IMG/VR virus record: IMGVR_UViG_3300036819_000331
Span: 26,588 to 90,587 of that record
Direction: 5' to 3' (one strand)
DNA from: a virus
Length of the DNA: 64,000 nt
Each line of letters begins with the position of its first letter. Position 1 is the stretch's first letter. Of this stretch, positions 15,422 to 22,339 are shown in pieces. The position numbers and the translations under genes are program-made. The notes under the pieces were generated by a model. That model worked only from the letters and a program-made list of their open reading frames with translations, was not told the DNA's origin and did no database searches.

Positions 15422-15915
15422 CCCAAACCCCTCCCTCTCCCCAAACCCCTCCCGCTACTGCCCCCCACCGTGCTTCCTCTGATGCTGCTGATAAGCTGCG
15501 GGCAATGGCGGAAGAGGACGGTGCAAAATGCACCATCAGAATCGGCGACGGCCCGGAGATTCCGTTCGATCAAGCTGGTGAGCAGAAGCTGAAGGATCAT
15601 TTCGAGAAAGCTCTGGGTGCCCAAAGCCGCGCTTCCACGCCGCGTACCGGCGGCATCGCAGCCGACCAGCTCCGGTCTGTAATCGAGCGCCTTGAGCGGC
15701 TCCATGAGGAAAAAGCCGGTATCGCCAGCGATATCAAAGACCTCTTTGCGGAAGCAAAAGGTAATGGTCTGGATGTCCCGACGCTGAGGAAGATTCTCAA
15801 GCTCCGCGCGATGGACGCCGCGGAGCGGGATGAGGCGGAGCATTTGCTGCATACCTACTGCGTTGCTTTAGGCCTGCAGCCAGATTTATTCGAAACACAC
15901 GCAGAGGGGGATTAA
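15418..15915 (+). CDS. GapR / DUF2312-family DNA-binding protein
   Basis: 165 residues, about twice the usual 90-residue GapR. The C-terminal 80 residues match the family: QLRSVIERLERLHEEKAGIASDIKDLFAEAKGNGLDVPTLRKILKLRAMD, then DEAEHLLHTYCVALGL. GapR tetramers encircle overtwisted DNA ahead of forks and RNA polymerase in Alphaproteobacteria. The extra N-terminal region is Pro-rich and then contains a small alpha/beta segment (KCTIRIGDGPEIPFDQAGEQKLKDHF). It overlaps the upstream gene by ATGA. Strong pointer to an alphaproteobacterial host. Confidence 0.88.
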   Translation: MTQTPPSPQTPPATAPHRASSDAADKLRAMAEEDGAKCTIRIGDGPEIPFDQAGEQKLKDHFEKALGAQSRASTPRTGGIAADQLRSVIERLERLHEEKAGIASDIKDLFAEAKGNGLDVPTLRKILKLRAMDAAERDEAEHLLHTYCVALGLQPDLFETHAEGD

Positions 15916-16129
15916 CCGCGATGTAAGCGCGGGCGCAAGTCATGGCGATGTGGGCCTTCACCTGGGCGGCACATCGGAACCGACAAGAGTAGGGCTAGAC
16001 AGCGGCGTAATGGATACAGCGGGTCGGGCTTGCAGGTGGGCGCATTCCCCATAGATGTTCGTGCCGTGCCTACCCACCTCAACCGGGATTGTCCCAATGA
16101 AACGTCACCATTCAAATTTGGAGAAAGCC
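15916..16129 (+). ncRNA. Structured intergenic region A (candidate RNA element)
   Basis: 214 bases without a convincing coding frame between the gapR-like gene and the next short gene. Complementary segments suggest a fold: GATGTG with CACATC (about 15948-15976), and AGGTGGG with CCCACCT (about 16035-16079) enclosing a long loop. GTGCCTACC occurs at 16066-16074 and recurs in region B. A ribosome-binding GGAGAAAG lies at the end. Could be a structured 5' leader or an independent RNA. Confidence 0.35.
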
Positions 16130-16396
16130 ATGTCCGCACTCGTAGACGCCCTTACCGCCCTCGGCCAGCAGATCGCTGCCCTCAACCCCACCGCCAACGC
16201 CGCCCATCTCGCCACCATCGATGCCCACCTGACGAAGCTCGACACGGAGGAAGGTGCCGACGAAGCCACCATCGCCGATACAACGGCGGCGCTGAATGCA
16301 TTCGTGACCGCCGCCAAGGGCACGTCCTCGGCGTCGGGCGCGAGTTCCGCGAGCGGCACTTCCTCCGCGTCCGGTGCGGCTGCGGCGAAGAGCTGA
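16130..16396 (+). CDS. Small protein with Ser-Ala-Ser-Gly tail
   Basis: 88 residues. The folded part (MSALVDALTALGQQIAALN and AAHLATIDAHLTKLDTEEGAD) is helical and heptad-like. The C-terminal 28 residues are a low-complexity tail of repeated SSASG units. GGAGAAAG 6 bases before the ATG at 16130 fixes the start; an upstream ATG at 16097 is less well placed. A similar SASG tail ends the protein at 57783-58178. Function unknown. Confidence 0.65.
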   Translation: MSALVDALTALGQQIAALNPTANAAHLATIDAHLTKLDTEEGADEATIADTTAALNAFVTAAKGTSSASGASSASGTSSASGAAAAKS

Positions 16397-16709
16397 TGAA
16401 TTCCCGAAAGGGAAACGTGCCTATGGCGCTTCTGGGGATACGGCTACCGCTGACAGCCTAAACAGCATCGCTGAGTCGGCGGAGTGAGTCGGATAGAACG
16501 AAGAAGGCTCCCACAGAAGCGCCGCCAAGATAGCAGATAGGCCCCAGGCCATTTAGTCCTGCTATGCCCGCGTCGAGGCCAGAGACGCCGGAGACCAAGC
16601 GCCGTAATGCTGGCCGGTAGCCTCGCCGGTAAAGGGAAGGGCGGTCCTGCTAGCGGGCCGCTCTTCCGGGCCGCGTGCCTACCAACCCCAAACCGAAAGG
16701 AGTCTGCCC
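16397..16709 (+). ncRNA. Structured intergenic region B (candidate RNA element)
   Basis: 313 bases without a supported gene; short reading frames on both strands lack start signals and look non-coding. It opens with a perfect TTCCC-GAAA-GGGAA hairpin (16401-16414). GGCGCTTCTG pairs exactly with CAGAAGCGCC about 90 bases later, and ATAGCAG pairs with CTGCTAT. The region ends GTGCCTACCAACC (16675-16687), like region A, followed by AAAGGAG for the next gene. AGAACGAAGA inside it recurs in region C. Confidence 0.4.
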
Positions 16710-17024
16710 ATGGATTTCGGAGAAGCAATTAGAACGTTGAAGGCTGGGAAGCGTGTCGCGCGTGCTGGCTGGAACGGCAAAGGCATGTTCTTGTATTACG
16801 TGCCGGCAGCCAGCTATCCGGCTCAGACGGATGTGGCGAAGGAATACTGGAAAGACAAGGCCACGTCTTTCACCGAAACCAACGTCCCCAAGGTTCCCTA
16901 CGTGGCCTATATCGCCATGAAAACCGCACAGGAAAATGTGGTGCCTTGGCTTGCCAGCCAGACTGACGTCCTCGCAGAAGATTGGGAAACCGTGGAGGGC
17001 GCGGCGGCGATGAAAGCCGCATAA
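16710..17024 (+). CDS. DUF2829 family protein
   Basis: 104 residues starting MDFGEAIRTLKAGKRVARAGWNGKGMFLYYVP, which is the signature of DUF2829 (W-N-G-K-G-M core). The second half (VPYVAYIAMKTAQENVVPWLASQTDVLAEDWETVE) also fits. Members are frequent in phages, with no known activity. Strong AAAGGAG precedes the ATG. Confidence 0.9.
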   Translation: MDFGEAIRTLKAGKRVARAGWNGKGMFLYYVPAASYPAQTDVAKEYWKDKATSFTETNVPKVPYVAYIAMKTAQENVVPWLASQTDVLAEDWETVEGAAAMKAA

Positions 17025-17240
17025 CGAATACCCCCAGAGGGAGGTCTGGTACGGCTCGCAAGGCCCCCAGCACCTTTTAGGAACGGTTCTACCGTAGGTC
17101 TTCAGGACGCCTCCCGCACTACACGTGCCCACCCAAGAGACGCCTTCAACAGTCTCGCCCAGAACGAAGACAACGGGCCCACGCCATCCCGGCGATAGAT
17201 CGGGAGGCGCGGGAAGTGACAACCAACAGGGAGCGTGCCC
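17025..17240 (+). ncRNA. Structured intergenic region C (candidate RNA element)
   Basis: 216 bases with no convincing gene between two short coding genes. GCCTCCCG near 17110 pairs with CGGGAGGC near 17200, enclosing a GAGAC/GTCTC hairpin. ACGG-TTCTA-CCGT forms a small hairpin upstream. AGAACGAAGA is shared with region B. It ends with GGGAG before the next ATG. Whether it is a leader or a separate RNA is undetermined. Confidence 0.35.
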
Positions 17241-17498
17241 ATGGAAATGACCATGTATGAGGAGGCGATCTTCGGCAGAGCCGCGGCTGCGCGCCCTCCA
17301 CAACCGAACGTAATCAAGCTGGCGGTCGATGCGATAGGCCGAGAACACTACCGGCACGATTGGCGCGGCCATTGGATATGGGAAATGGGCCGCTGGACCG
17401 GCCCGCTCAGGCTCGAAGGGCTGATGCGCGCGGCGAATGCGCGCCTGAAGGAGCGGGGAGAGCCGCAGATCACCACCAACCCGATTTGGGAGGTGTAG
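17241..17498 (+). CDS. Hypothetical protein, 85 residues
   Basis: Starts MEMTMYEEAIFGRAAAARPP; the middle is Trp/Arg-rich (HYRHDWRGHWIWEMGRWTGPLRLEGLMRAANARL). GGGAG is 8 bases before the ATG at 17241, favouring it over the in-frame GTG at 17235. Followed 2 bases after its stop by the next gene. Not recognised. Confidence 0.6.
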   Translation: MEMTMYEEAIFGRAAAARPPQPNVIKLAVDAIGREHYRHDWRGHWIWEMGRWTGPLRLEGLMRAANARLKERGEPQITTNPIWEV

Positions 17499-17500
17499 CC

Positions 17501-17773
17501 ATGTCATTTAAAAGTGAAAATCACGCCCTTAAGCGCCTCTCATCAATCACGTGGAAACCCGACAACGACGGCTTCCTCACGATGGACGGATACTTTACGC
17601 CCGCCGGTGCCCGCACATTGCTGAGCCAGCTTGGAGAGGAAGGCCGCGATGCCCTCGGGCTGGTGTTCATAGCCCACCACAGCAAGGCGATGATGCGGCG
17701 GAGCCAGGCGGAGCGGATTTTTGAGATCGAGGGCCTGCCGCTGAATATTCAGGAACGGGTGAGGGCTCTATGA
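17501..17773 (+). CDS. Hypothetical protein, 90 residues
   Basis: Begins MSFKSENHALKRLSSITWKPDNDGFLTMDGYF; has PAGARTLLSQLGEEGRDALGLVFI then a helical end. GGGAGG lies before the ATG at 17501. Its stop overlaps the RusA-like start. Likely part of the early replication operon; function unknown. Confidence 0.65.
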   Translation: MSFKSENHALKRLSSITWKPDNDGFLTMDGYFTPAGARTLLSQLGEEGRDALGLVFIAHHSKAMMRRSQAERIFEIEGLPLNIQERVRAL

Positions 17774-18126
17774 ATCAGTACGTCATCGAAATCCCAGACT
17801 GGCTCCCCACTCCACTGAATAAGCTGATGGGCAACTGGCGGCAGTCGGCAAAGCTGAAGAAGCAGGACCGCGAAATGATATGGGCGTACAGCAGACTCGC
17901 CAAGGTGCCGTATGAGCGGATCAAGCGCAGCGTCGAGTTGATCATCACGCTGGAACCGGCGCAGCGGGCGGTCGATCCGGACAGCTACCAAAAATCGGTA
18001 GGCGACGCCCTGGTGAATAGCTACGCGCTCTGGAATGACAGCCACCTGTGGGTGGAGTGGCTTCCCATAAAGTTTGAGCGCGGCGCGCGAAGGAACACCC
18101 GGATTCTGCTGAGGGATATCGCATGA
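17770..18126 (+). CDS. RusA-like Holliday junction resolvase
   Basis: 118 residues, the usual RusA length. The start LPTPLNKLMGNWRQSAKLKK fits the P-x-x-x-N-x-x pattern of RusA. The acidic catalytic region reads VDPDSYQKSVGDAL with the Asp-x-Asp, Lys and second Asp set, followed by WNDSHLWV (third Asp). RusA homodimers cut four-way junctions, resolving phage concatemers before packaging. ATGA-coupled on both sides. Confidence 0.8.
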   Translation: MNQYVIEIPDWLPTPLNKLMGNWRQSAKLKKQDREMIWAYSRLAKVPYERIKRSVELIITLEPAQRAVDPDSYQKSVGDALVNSYALWNDSHLWVEWLPIKFERGARRNTRILLRDIA

Positions 18127-18521
18127 TCACCCCAGTCCGCATCCAGCGCAAGCGCACCCGCGGCTTCAACCTTCAGGCCGAGAGCCACGCCGTCAACGGA
18201 TTGCCTTGTGTCAGCGTGACTCGCCCCAGCCGGTGGGGCAATCCTTTCGATTTCCGCCGGTTTGGCCGCGAACTCTCGCTCGCGCTTTTCCGAAACACGC
18301 TCCGGGGCTTCTGGAGTCCCGGCCTGGTCGTCGATGTCTCCGATGAGATATGCGATCTCTGCTACACAGCCCATCACAGGTTCCTGAAGGGCCTCGGCGC
18401 GCATCCGCTGGAGATTATAGGCACGGAGTTGGGCGGCAGGAACCTGGGCTGCTTTTGCCCGATGGACGTTTCTTGCCACGCGGATATCGAACTCGAGTTC
18501 GCGAACAGGTGGGCAGCATGA
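18123..18521 (+). CDS. DUF4326 family protein
   Basis: 132 residues. CVSVTRPSRWGNPFDFRRFGREL is the DUF4326 opening (R-x-T/S-x-W-G-N-P-F), and LGGRNLGCFCPMDVSCHADIELEF is the closing Cys/His motif (C-x-C-x6-CH). The role of this common phage family is not established; a link to base or nucleotide chemistry has been suggested by context. Coupled to both neighbours by ATGA. Confidence 0.85.
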   Translation: MITPVRIQRKRTRGFNLQAESHAVNGLPCVSVTRPSRWGNPFDFRRFGRELSLALFRNTLRGFWSPGLVVDVSDEICDLCYTAHHRFLKGLGAHPLEIIGTELGGRNLGCFCPMDVSCHADIELEFANRWAA

Positions 18522-18721
18522 AACACAAAGTCCTCCCATTCGCCACGTCCCTTGAAAGCACGCAGTTCGCGCTGGAGCAGCTTCTGAAGCGGTTCTGCAA
18601 ATTGGAGACCGCGCATAACGCCAACGGCAAGGAACTGAAGGAGGCCAGGATTCAGCTGAACCTTCAGGGCATGGAAATAAAACGCCTGCGCGAGCGGGTG
18701 GAACGGAGGGACGCGGAATGA
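18518..18721 (+). CDS. Short coiled-coil protein, 67 residues
   Basis: MKHKVLPFATSLESTQFALEQLLKRF, then a charged heptad region (KELKEARIQLNLQGMEIKRLRERVERRDAE). Overlaps the genes on both sides by 4 bases. Function unknown. Confidence 0.65.
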   Translation: MKHKVLPFATSLESTQFALEQLLKRFCKLETAHNANGKELKEARIQLNLQGMEIKRLRERVERRDAE

Positions 18722-18741
18722 AACCAACCAAGGAGGAACTT

Positions 18742-19569
18742 ATGGGTGCAAAACACGCGGGGGGGGGCGACATGGTTAGCCAGCTTGGCCCGAAACCGGA
18801 ATTGAAGTGGCTCGCGCTCGAAAAGCTTTACGTGGACAGCCGCTACCAGCGGAACACGAAGTCGCGCGCCAGCGAGAAGAACCTCGACTATCTGAAATCC
18901 AGTTTCTCCTGGTCGCACTGCGGCGCTCTTATAGTCTGCTATGTGCCGGCGGAGAAGAAGTTCGCGGTCATCGACGGACAGCATCGCCTGCAGGCCGCGA
19001 TGGCGCGAAAGGACATCGAAGCGCTTCCGTGCCTTGTGGTCAGCGGGCTGGACTTCGAGAAGCAGGCGAAGAGTTTTGTCGCCATCAATACCAAGCGCGT
19101 ACAGCTGAACTCCCTCGCCGCGTTTCATGCGGCAGTGGCATCCGGCGACAAAACAGCCGCCACGCTGAAAGACATTCTCGACGAGTGTGACATTGAAATC
19201 CCGCTTTCGCCGGTGATGAGGGGAGAAACGGGTCCCCGGCAGATGCAGTCGCCTGGAACGTTGGCGGCTCTCGTCGGGAAATATACCGGCAAACAAATCT
19301 GTTGGACACTCAAGATCATTCCCGAGGCATACGGCGAACAGAAGGGCCGTATGCGGGCGCTCCTCATCAAGGCATTGGTAACCTTCGCGAAATACACACC
19401 AGACATCGATCAGAAGCGCATGGTGAAAGTGCTTTCGGCGATCGATCCGTTGCAACTCGAAATCGATGCGCGAGCCTATGTGAGCATTTCCGGCGGGACA
19501 ACGGTCGCCGCGGCCGTGCAAGCAATTGATCGGCTCTACCGTAACGCTGGGAGGAAAAACGCAGCATGA
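18742..19569 (+). CDS. ParB-like DUF6551 family protein
   Basis: About 275 residues. ELKWLALEKLYVDSRYQRNTKS, then VIDGQHRLQAAMARKDIEALPCLVV, resembles the ParB nuclease fold. VAINTKRVQLNSLAAFHAAVASGD is typical of DUF6551. These proteins resemble DGQHR-type modifiers and ParB nucleases, but activity is unknown. A perfect AAGGAGG 5 bases before the ATG at 18742 favours this start. The ATG at 18718, which overlaps the upstream stop, is the alternative. Confidence 0.8.
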   Translation: MGAKHAGGGDMVSQLGPKPELKWLALEKLYVDSRYQRNTKSRASEKNLDYLKSSFSWSHCGALIVCYVPAEKKFAVIDGQHRLQAAMARKDIEALPCLVVSGLDFEKQAKSFVAINTKRVQLNSLAAFHAAVASGDKTAATLKDILDECDIEIPLSPVMRGETGPRQMQSPGTLAALVGKYTGKQICWTLKIIPEAYGEQKGRMRALLIKALVTFAKYTPDIDQKRMVKVLSAIDPLQLEIDARAYVSISGGTTVAAAVQAIDRLYRNAGRKNAA

Positions 19570-20081
19570 GCGATGTGGAGGGTCTGATAACGGCACTTGG
19601 CAATGAAGGCGCCAGCGCGGCGACAATCACCGATGAGCTGAACCGCCGGGGCTTCTGCGACCGCCGGAAGATGCCATTCACGCGGGAGACCGTTGAGAGC
19701 TATCTGCGGATGCTCGGTATCGGCCCATCCCTCCCTTTTCCCGCTCTCGAACTCTCGACCCCGGAACCTTCTTCCCCAACTGAAGCGCCCCCCGCGGTGT
19801 TTCACGATCCACTGAAGAAGCTGCAAGCCGAGGCCTATCAGGCTGGCGAAGACCTACCTCCTGCCGAGCCACTTTCCATCAACAGCAAAGAAGGGGCACC
19901 GCTGGGCGAGCCGCGCTATCACCCCGGCGTTCTTGGGCAGTGGCCTACGGGCATAAATTACGGCGGCGATAATTGCTACCCCGACGCGCCTCCTTACAAC
20001 TACACCCATCCCGGCCGGTACTGCGGCAGCGATCTGCGCGGTGGAAGCAGCGCCTCTCAAGCTCTCATGGGAGGACACTGA
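19566..20081 (+). CDS. Protein with N-terminal HTH-like region
   Basis: 171 residues. Residues 5-50 (LITALGNEGASAATITDELNRRGFCDRRKMPFTRETVESYLRML) resemble the recombinase-type helix-turn-helix that links a resolvase to DNA. The rest is Pro/Gly-rich and probably disordered. There is no catalytic serine domain, so it is not a recombinase. Possibly a DNA-binding accessory factor. Confidence 0.6.
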   Translation: MSDVEGLITALGNEGASAATITDELNRRGFCDRRKMPFTRETVESYLRMLGIGPSLPFPALELSTPEPSSPTEAPPAVFHDPLKKLQAEAYQAGEDLPPAEPLSINSKEGAPLGEPRYHPGVLGQWPTGINYGGDNCYPDAPPYNYTHPGRYCGSDLRGGSSASQALMGGH

Positions 20082-20374
20082 TGCCCCCCACCGTGTTTCC
20101 CGCAACGCGATCAGCCGACTGGTACCGGACCCACCTCTTCGTGGCACAGGCCTCTCCCACGGTATGGAGCGCCGAGAAAGCCCGCATCCGCACCCTCGAA
20201 TGGAAACGGCCCGCGAAGATTCGCATCACCGCCTGCATGCTGTGCTGCACCCGCCCGATTGACGCCATAACCATCCCGCAGGGCGATACCTACCTGCTGG
20301 AACGCCTCGGCCTCACCCACCTGGGCGACACAAAGAACCGGAAGCTGGCGCAGCAACTTCGGGAGTTCCCATGA
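20081..20374 (+). CDS. Hypothetical protein, 97 residues
   Basis: Starts MPPTVFPATRSADWYRTHLF; contains ITACMLCCTRPIDAI, a possible metal site, and a helical end. The ATG overlaps the upstream stop (TGATG). The first codons coincide with a 20-bp motif that recurs exactly at 57398-57417, so part of the N-terminus is dictated by that repeat. Function unknown. Confidence 0.6.
   Translation: MPPTVFPATRSADWYRTHLFVAQASPTVWSAEKARIRTLEWKRPAKIRITACMLCCTRPIDAITIPQGDTYLLERLGLTHLGDTKNRKLAQQLREFP
20084..20103 (+). repeat. 20-bp dispersed repeat, coding copy
   Basis: CCCCCCACCGTGTTTCCCGC at the very start of the gene at 20081, identical to the intergenic copy at 57398-57417. Confidence 0.5.
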
Positions 20375-20604
20375 CCGCGAAAATTCTGTCCATAAGCTCC
20401 GTCCCCCGCAGCGCCGCCCACCAATGGAAGGAAGAGGCTGTGCTCGAAGGCTTCCTGAAGGCCCTGAAAGCCCTCACCGCACTCAAGCCATGCAGCACGC
20501 GCGAGACCATATCCGCACTGGAGAACTGGGCCGCGAGCGGGATGCTGAGCGAGGCGGAGGTTGCGGCGTTGATGGAATTTCACGGTTGGGAGCGCGGGTC
20601 ATGA
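20371..20604 (+). CDS. Hypothetical helical protein, 77 residues
   Basis: MTAKILSISSVPRSAAHQWKEEAVLEGFLKALKALTALK, then ALENWAASGMLSEAEVAALMEFHGW. ATGA-coupled on both sides. No family recognised. Confidence 0.6.
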   Translation: MTAKILSISSVPRSAAHQWKEEAVLEGFLKALKALTALKPCSTRETISALENWAASGMLSEAEVAALMEFHGWERGS

Positions 20605-21083
20605 AAGCACTCAGCATCGGCCAGAAGCATGGCAACGATCAAGACCGCAACGGAGTACCATCAGCGAATGGAGACGACAAGCCAGTGAGAGTATCGAGGC
20701 ACGCACAAGAGATCATCAACATGAAAATCGAGCCGGACGAGATAGTCTCGCTGGTGCAGGAGATGGCCAAGCGCCACGACGAAGGTAAACCCACAGGCTG
20801 GGAAGCCGGCGCAATCATCCTTGCCCGCCTATATCCCGGACGCCCCGCAAGGGCGCATTGCATCTCGGAGCGCATGCAATGCCTTGCTGAGATGGCAAAA
20901 GATGTGCGTATGCGCGGTTGGAGCTTTGAGGGCCCGGAGGATGGCTGCCTGATCACGAATGAGGCGGTATTCCGCGGTGCGGCCTTGTGCCCGATGCGCG
21001 CCGGTCAGAATCGGGTGCGCTTCGATCCGGATGAGTTTTTCGCCATTGTCCTTGCAGAGACGCCGTCGGAGGGAAAAGCATGA
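20601..21083 (+). CDS. Hypothetical protein, 160 residues
   Basis: A helical first half (HAQEIINMKIEPDEIVSLVQEMAKRHDEGKPTGWEAGAI) and an alpha/beta second half with RMRGWSFEGPEDGCLITNEAVFRGAALCP. The ATG at 20601 overlaps the upstream stop. Some features (GWSFEGP, acidic end) look like a small nucleic-acid related protein, but I cannot name it. Confidence 0.55.
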   Translation: MKALSIGQKHGNDQDRNGVPSANGDDKPVRVSRHAQEIINMKIEPDEIVSLVQEMAKRHDEGKPTGWEAGAIILARLYPGRPARAHCISERMQCLAEMAKDVRMRGWSFEGPEDGCLITNEAVFRGAALCPMRAGQNRVRFDPDEFFAIVLAETPSEGKA

Positions 21084-21142
21084 GGTTGCCCGCAATGCAT
21101 ATTTGCACCACACGGTATGGCGTTGGAGGCGCAGCGCCATGA
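21080..21142 (+). CDS. 20-residue coupling ORF upstream of the replication gene
   Basis: Reads MRLPAMHICTTRYGVGGAAP. Its ATG overlaps the upstream stop (ATGA) and its stop overlaps the next ATG (ATGA), the same architecture as the rest of the operon. GGAGG for the next gene lies within it. It could be a translational-coupling leader rather than a functional peptide. Confidence 0.35.
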   Translation: MRLPAMHICTTRYGVGGAAP

Positions 21143-21981
21143 GCAAAATATTCCGGTTCGATTGCTATCCCCACGACTGGCTGCTCGATACCTCCCGCCT
21201 GACTCCTGAAGATCGCGGCATCTATGTCCAGATCGTCATGCTTATTTACGCGCGCGGCGGCCACATCGACAATGACCCGAAGTGGATTTCCGGCTCCTGC
21301 AATTGCTCGTCCCGGTTGGTGTCAGCGTCCATTTCGCGGCTTGTTGAGATGGACTTCATCCAACTTTCAGCCGGCAAAATCACCCAGAAACGTGTCCAAC
21401 GTGAGCTGAACACCAAGCGAGCGCAGATTGAAAGCGGTGCGAACGGTGGCCGGAAGACAGCCGAAAATAAGCCAGAAACCAGTAAAGACAATGGCATAAC
21501 ACCAAGGATCGAGACCTCCGACCCACCCAGCTCTAACCCTACCCCTAATCCTATCCCTAACCCTATAAGTAATCCCCCTGTGTCCCCCACAGAATCGGGA
21601 TTCAGTTTTCTCGACCGCTCGCGACTCGACCCTGTAATTCCCGCGGAGTGGCTGGCAGTGTGCCGGGGCGAGATGGGCTGGCCGGAAAACATCGCCATGG
21701 ACATCTGGACGAAATTCAGCGGCCACCAGGGGCGGAAGGTCGGGCATGCCGCGCTGAAGACCAGCGAGGAATGGGGCGCGGAGTGGCGGACGTGGTACCG
21801 GAAGGAAAACATCCCCGCGCAGAGGCTTAAGGCTGCTGCGGCGGTTGAGACTGCGGTGCCGCGCACGCCGGAGGAACAGGCCAAATACGACGCCGAGCAA
21901 CGCTCCTGGCATCTCAAGATGGGAAAGCAGCACCCGGTCTACAACCCTGAAGGCAAGACCGTCCTGGAGGCCAACACATGA
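21139..21981 (+). CDS. DUF1376-type phage replication protein
   Basis: 280 residues. Residues 1-95 are the DUF1376 winged-helix domain: FRFDCYPHDWLLDTSRLTPEDRGIYVQIVMLIYARGG, SRLVSASISRLVEMDFI. A Pro/Asn-rich linker (repeats at 21528-21575) follows, then a C-terminal domain with VIPAEWLAVCRGEMGW, IWTKFSGHQG and EWGAEWRTWYRKE, a pattern seen at the end of phage O/DnaT-like proteins. It probably recognises the origin or helps load the host helicase; no phage helicase gene is seen. The repeat in its linker may be part of the origin, as in lambda O. Confidence 0.8.
   Translation: MSKIFRFDCYPHDWLLDTSRLTPEDRGIYVQIVMLIYARGGHIDNDPKWISGSCNCSSRLVSASISRLVEMDFIQLSAGKITQKRVQRELNTKRAQIESGANGGRKTAENKPETSKDNGITPRIETSDPPSSNPTPNPIPNPISNPPVSPTESGFSFLDRSRLDPVIPAEWLAVCRGEMGWPENIAMDIWTKFSGHQGRKVGHAALKTSEEWGAEWRTWYRKENIPAQRLKAAAAVETAVPRTPEEQAKYDAEQRSWHLKMGKQHPVYNPEGKTVLEANT
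21528..21575 (+). repeat. Four tandem 12-bp units inside the replication gene
   Basis: CAGCTCTAACCC, TACCCCTAATCC, TATCCCTAACCC and TATAAGTAATCC are consecutive 12-base units with a shared CTAAYCC core. They encode the repetitive NP-rich linker of the DUF1376 protein. Lambda-type phages keep origin iterons within the O gene at this position, so these may be iterons. They could equally be only a coding repeat. Confidence 0.45.
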
Positions 21982-22121
21982 CAGCCCAGCTCGCAGGTGG
22001 CGTGAAAAATAACAGCGGGCAGCACGGGCGGTGGGGTTCTTTTCGCACTTACCTTCCCTGCCGTGACCGTGCATTTAACCCTCAACGAATGGTAGTTGTA
22101 TGTCTGTCTTGCAGCTTTTGA
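21978..22121 (+). CDS. Possible small protein, 47 residues
   Basis: ATG overlapping the replication gene stop (ATGA), reading MTAQLAGGVKNNSGQHGRWG and ending MVVVCLSCSF. It overlaps the next gene by 22 bases. Supported only by the ATGA coupling that the whole operon uses. Confidence 0.3.
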   Translation: MTAQLAGGVKNNSGQHGRWGSFRTYLPCRDRAFNPQRMVVVCLSCSF

Positions 22122-22339
22122 GAATCTTGTGGTGGGGGCTGGACACCACCCTAAGTTTTGGAGCGGTGCCATTGTGGCTGCTGACCGGGCGAGAAGTTTA
22201 CAACGGCCTGATTGCGACTGGGTACTCGTTAGCGGTATGCGGCGGTTTTGCATGCTTCGTGACGGCATGGTTCGTGCTTATCGGGATTTGCAAGAGGACC
22301 GCCGAGCGGAGTGAATTATGGAGCGCTGGGAATGTCTGA
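22100..22339 (+). CDS. Small membrane protein, 79 residues
   Basis: Two hydrophobic segments, LQLLRILWWGLDTTLSFGAVPLWLL and GLIATGYSLAVCGGFACFVTAWFVLIGI. The Shine-Dalgarno is weak. It overlaps the gene downstream by 8 bases. Unknown role. Confidence 0.5.
   Translation: MSVLQLLRILWWGLDTTLSFGAVPLWLLTGREVYNGLIATGYSLAVCGGFACFVTAWFVLIGICKRTAERSELWSAGNV

Noticed and set aside
16444-16728. Minus-strand frame of 94 codons in structured region B
   Set aside because: No ribosome-binding site, Pro/Arg-rich composition, and strong nucleic-acid pairing explains the region better.
15916-17240. tRNA, tmRNA, RNase P or group I intron in the structured gaps
   Set aside because: No cloverleaf with a T-loop motif and 3' CCA stem, no tmRNA tag ORF, no RNase P core, and no interrupted gene were found by eye.
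18742-19569. Second plasmid-type ParB for the ParA at 61 kb
   Set aside because: The sequence fits the DUF6551/DGQHR-like group rather than a centromere-binding ParB, and it lies within the replication operon far from parA.
21530-21575. CCCTAA-like repeats considered as telomeric sequence
   Set aside because: They are inside a coding gene, encode a regular linker, and have 12-bp rather than 6-bp periodicity.
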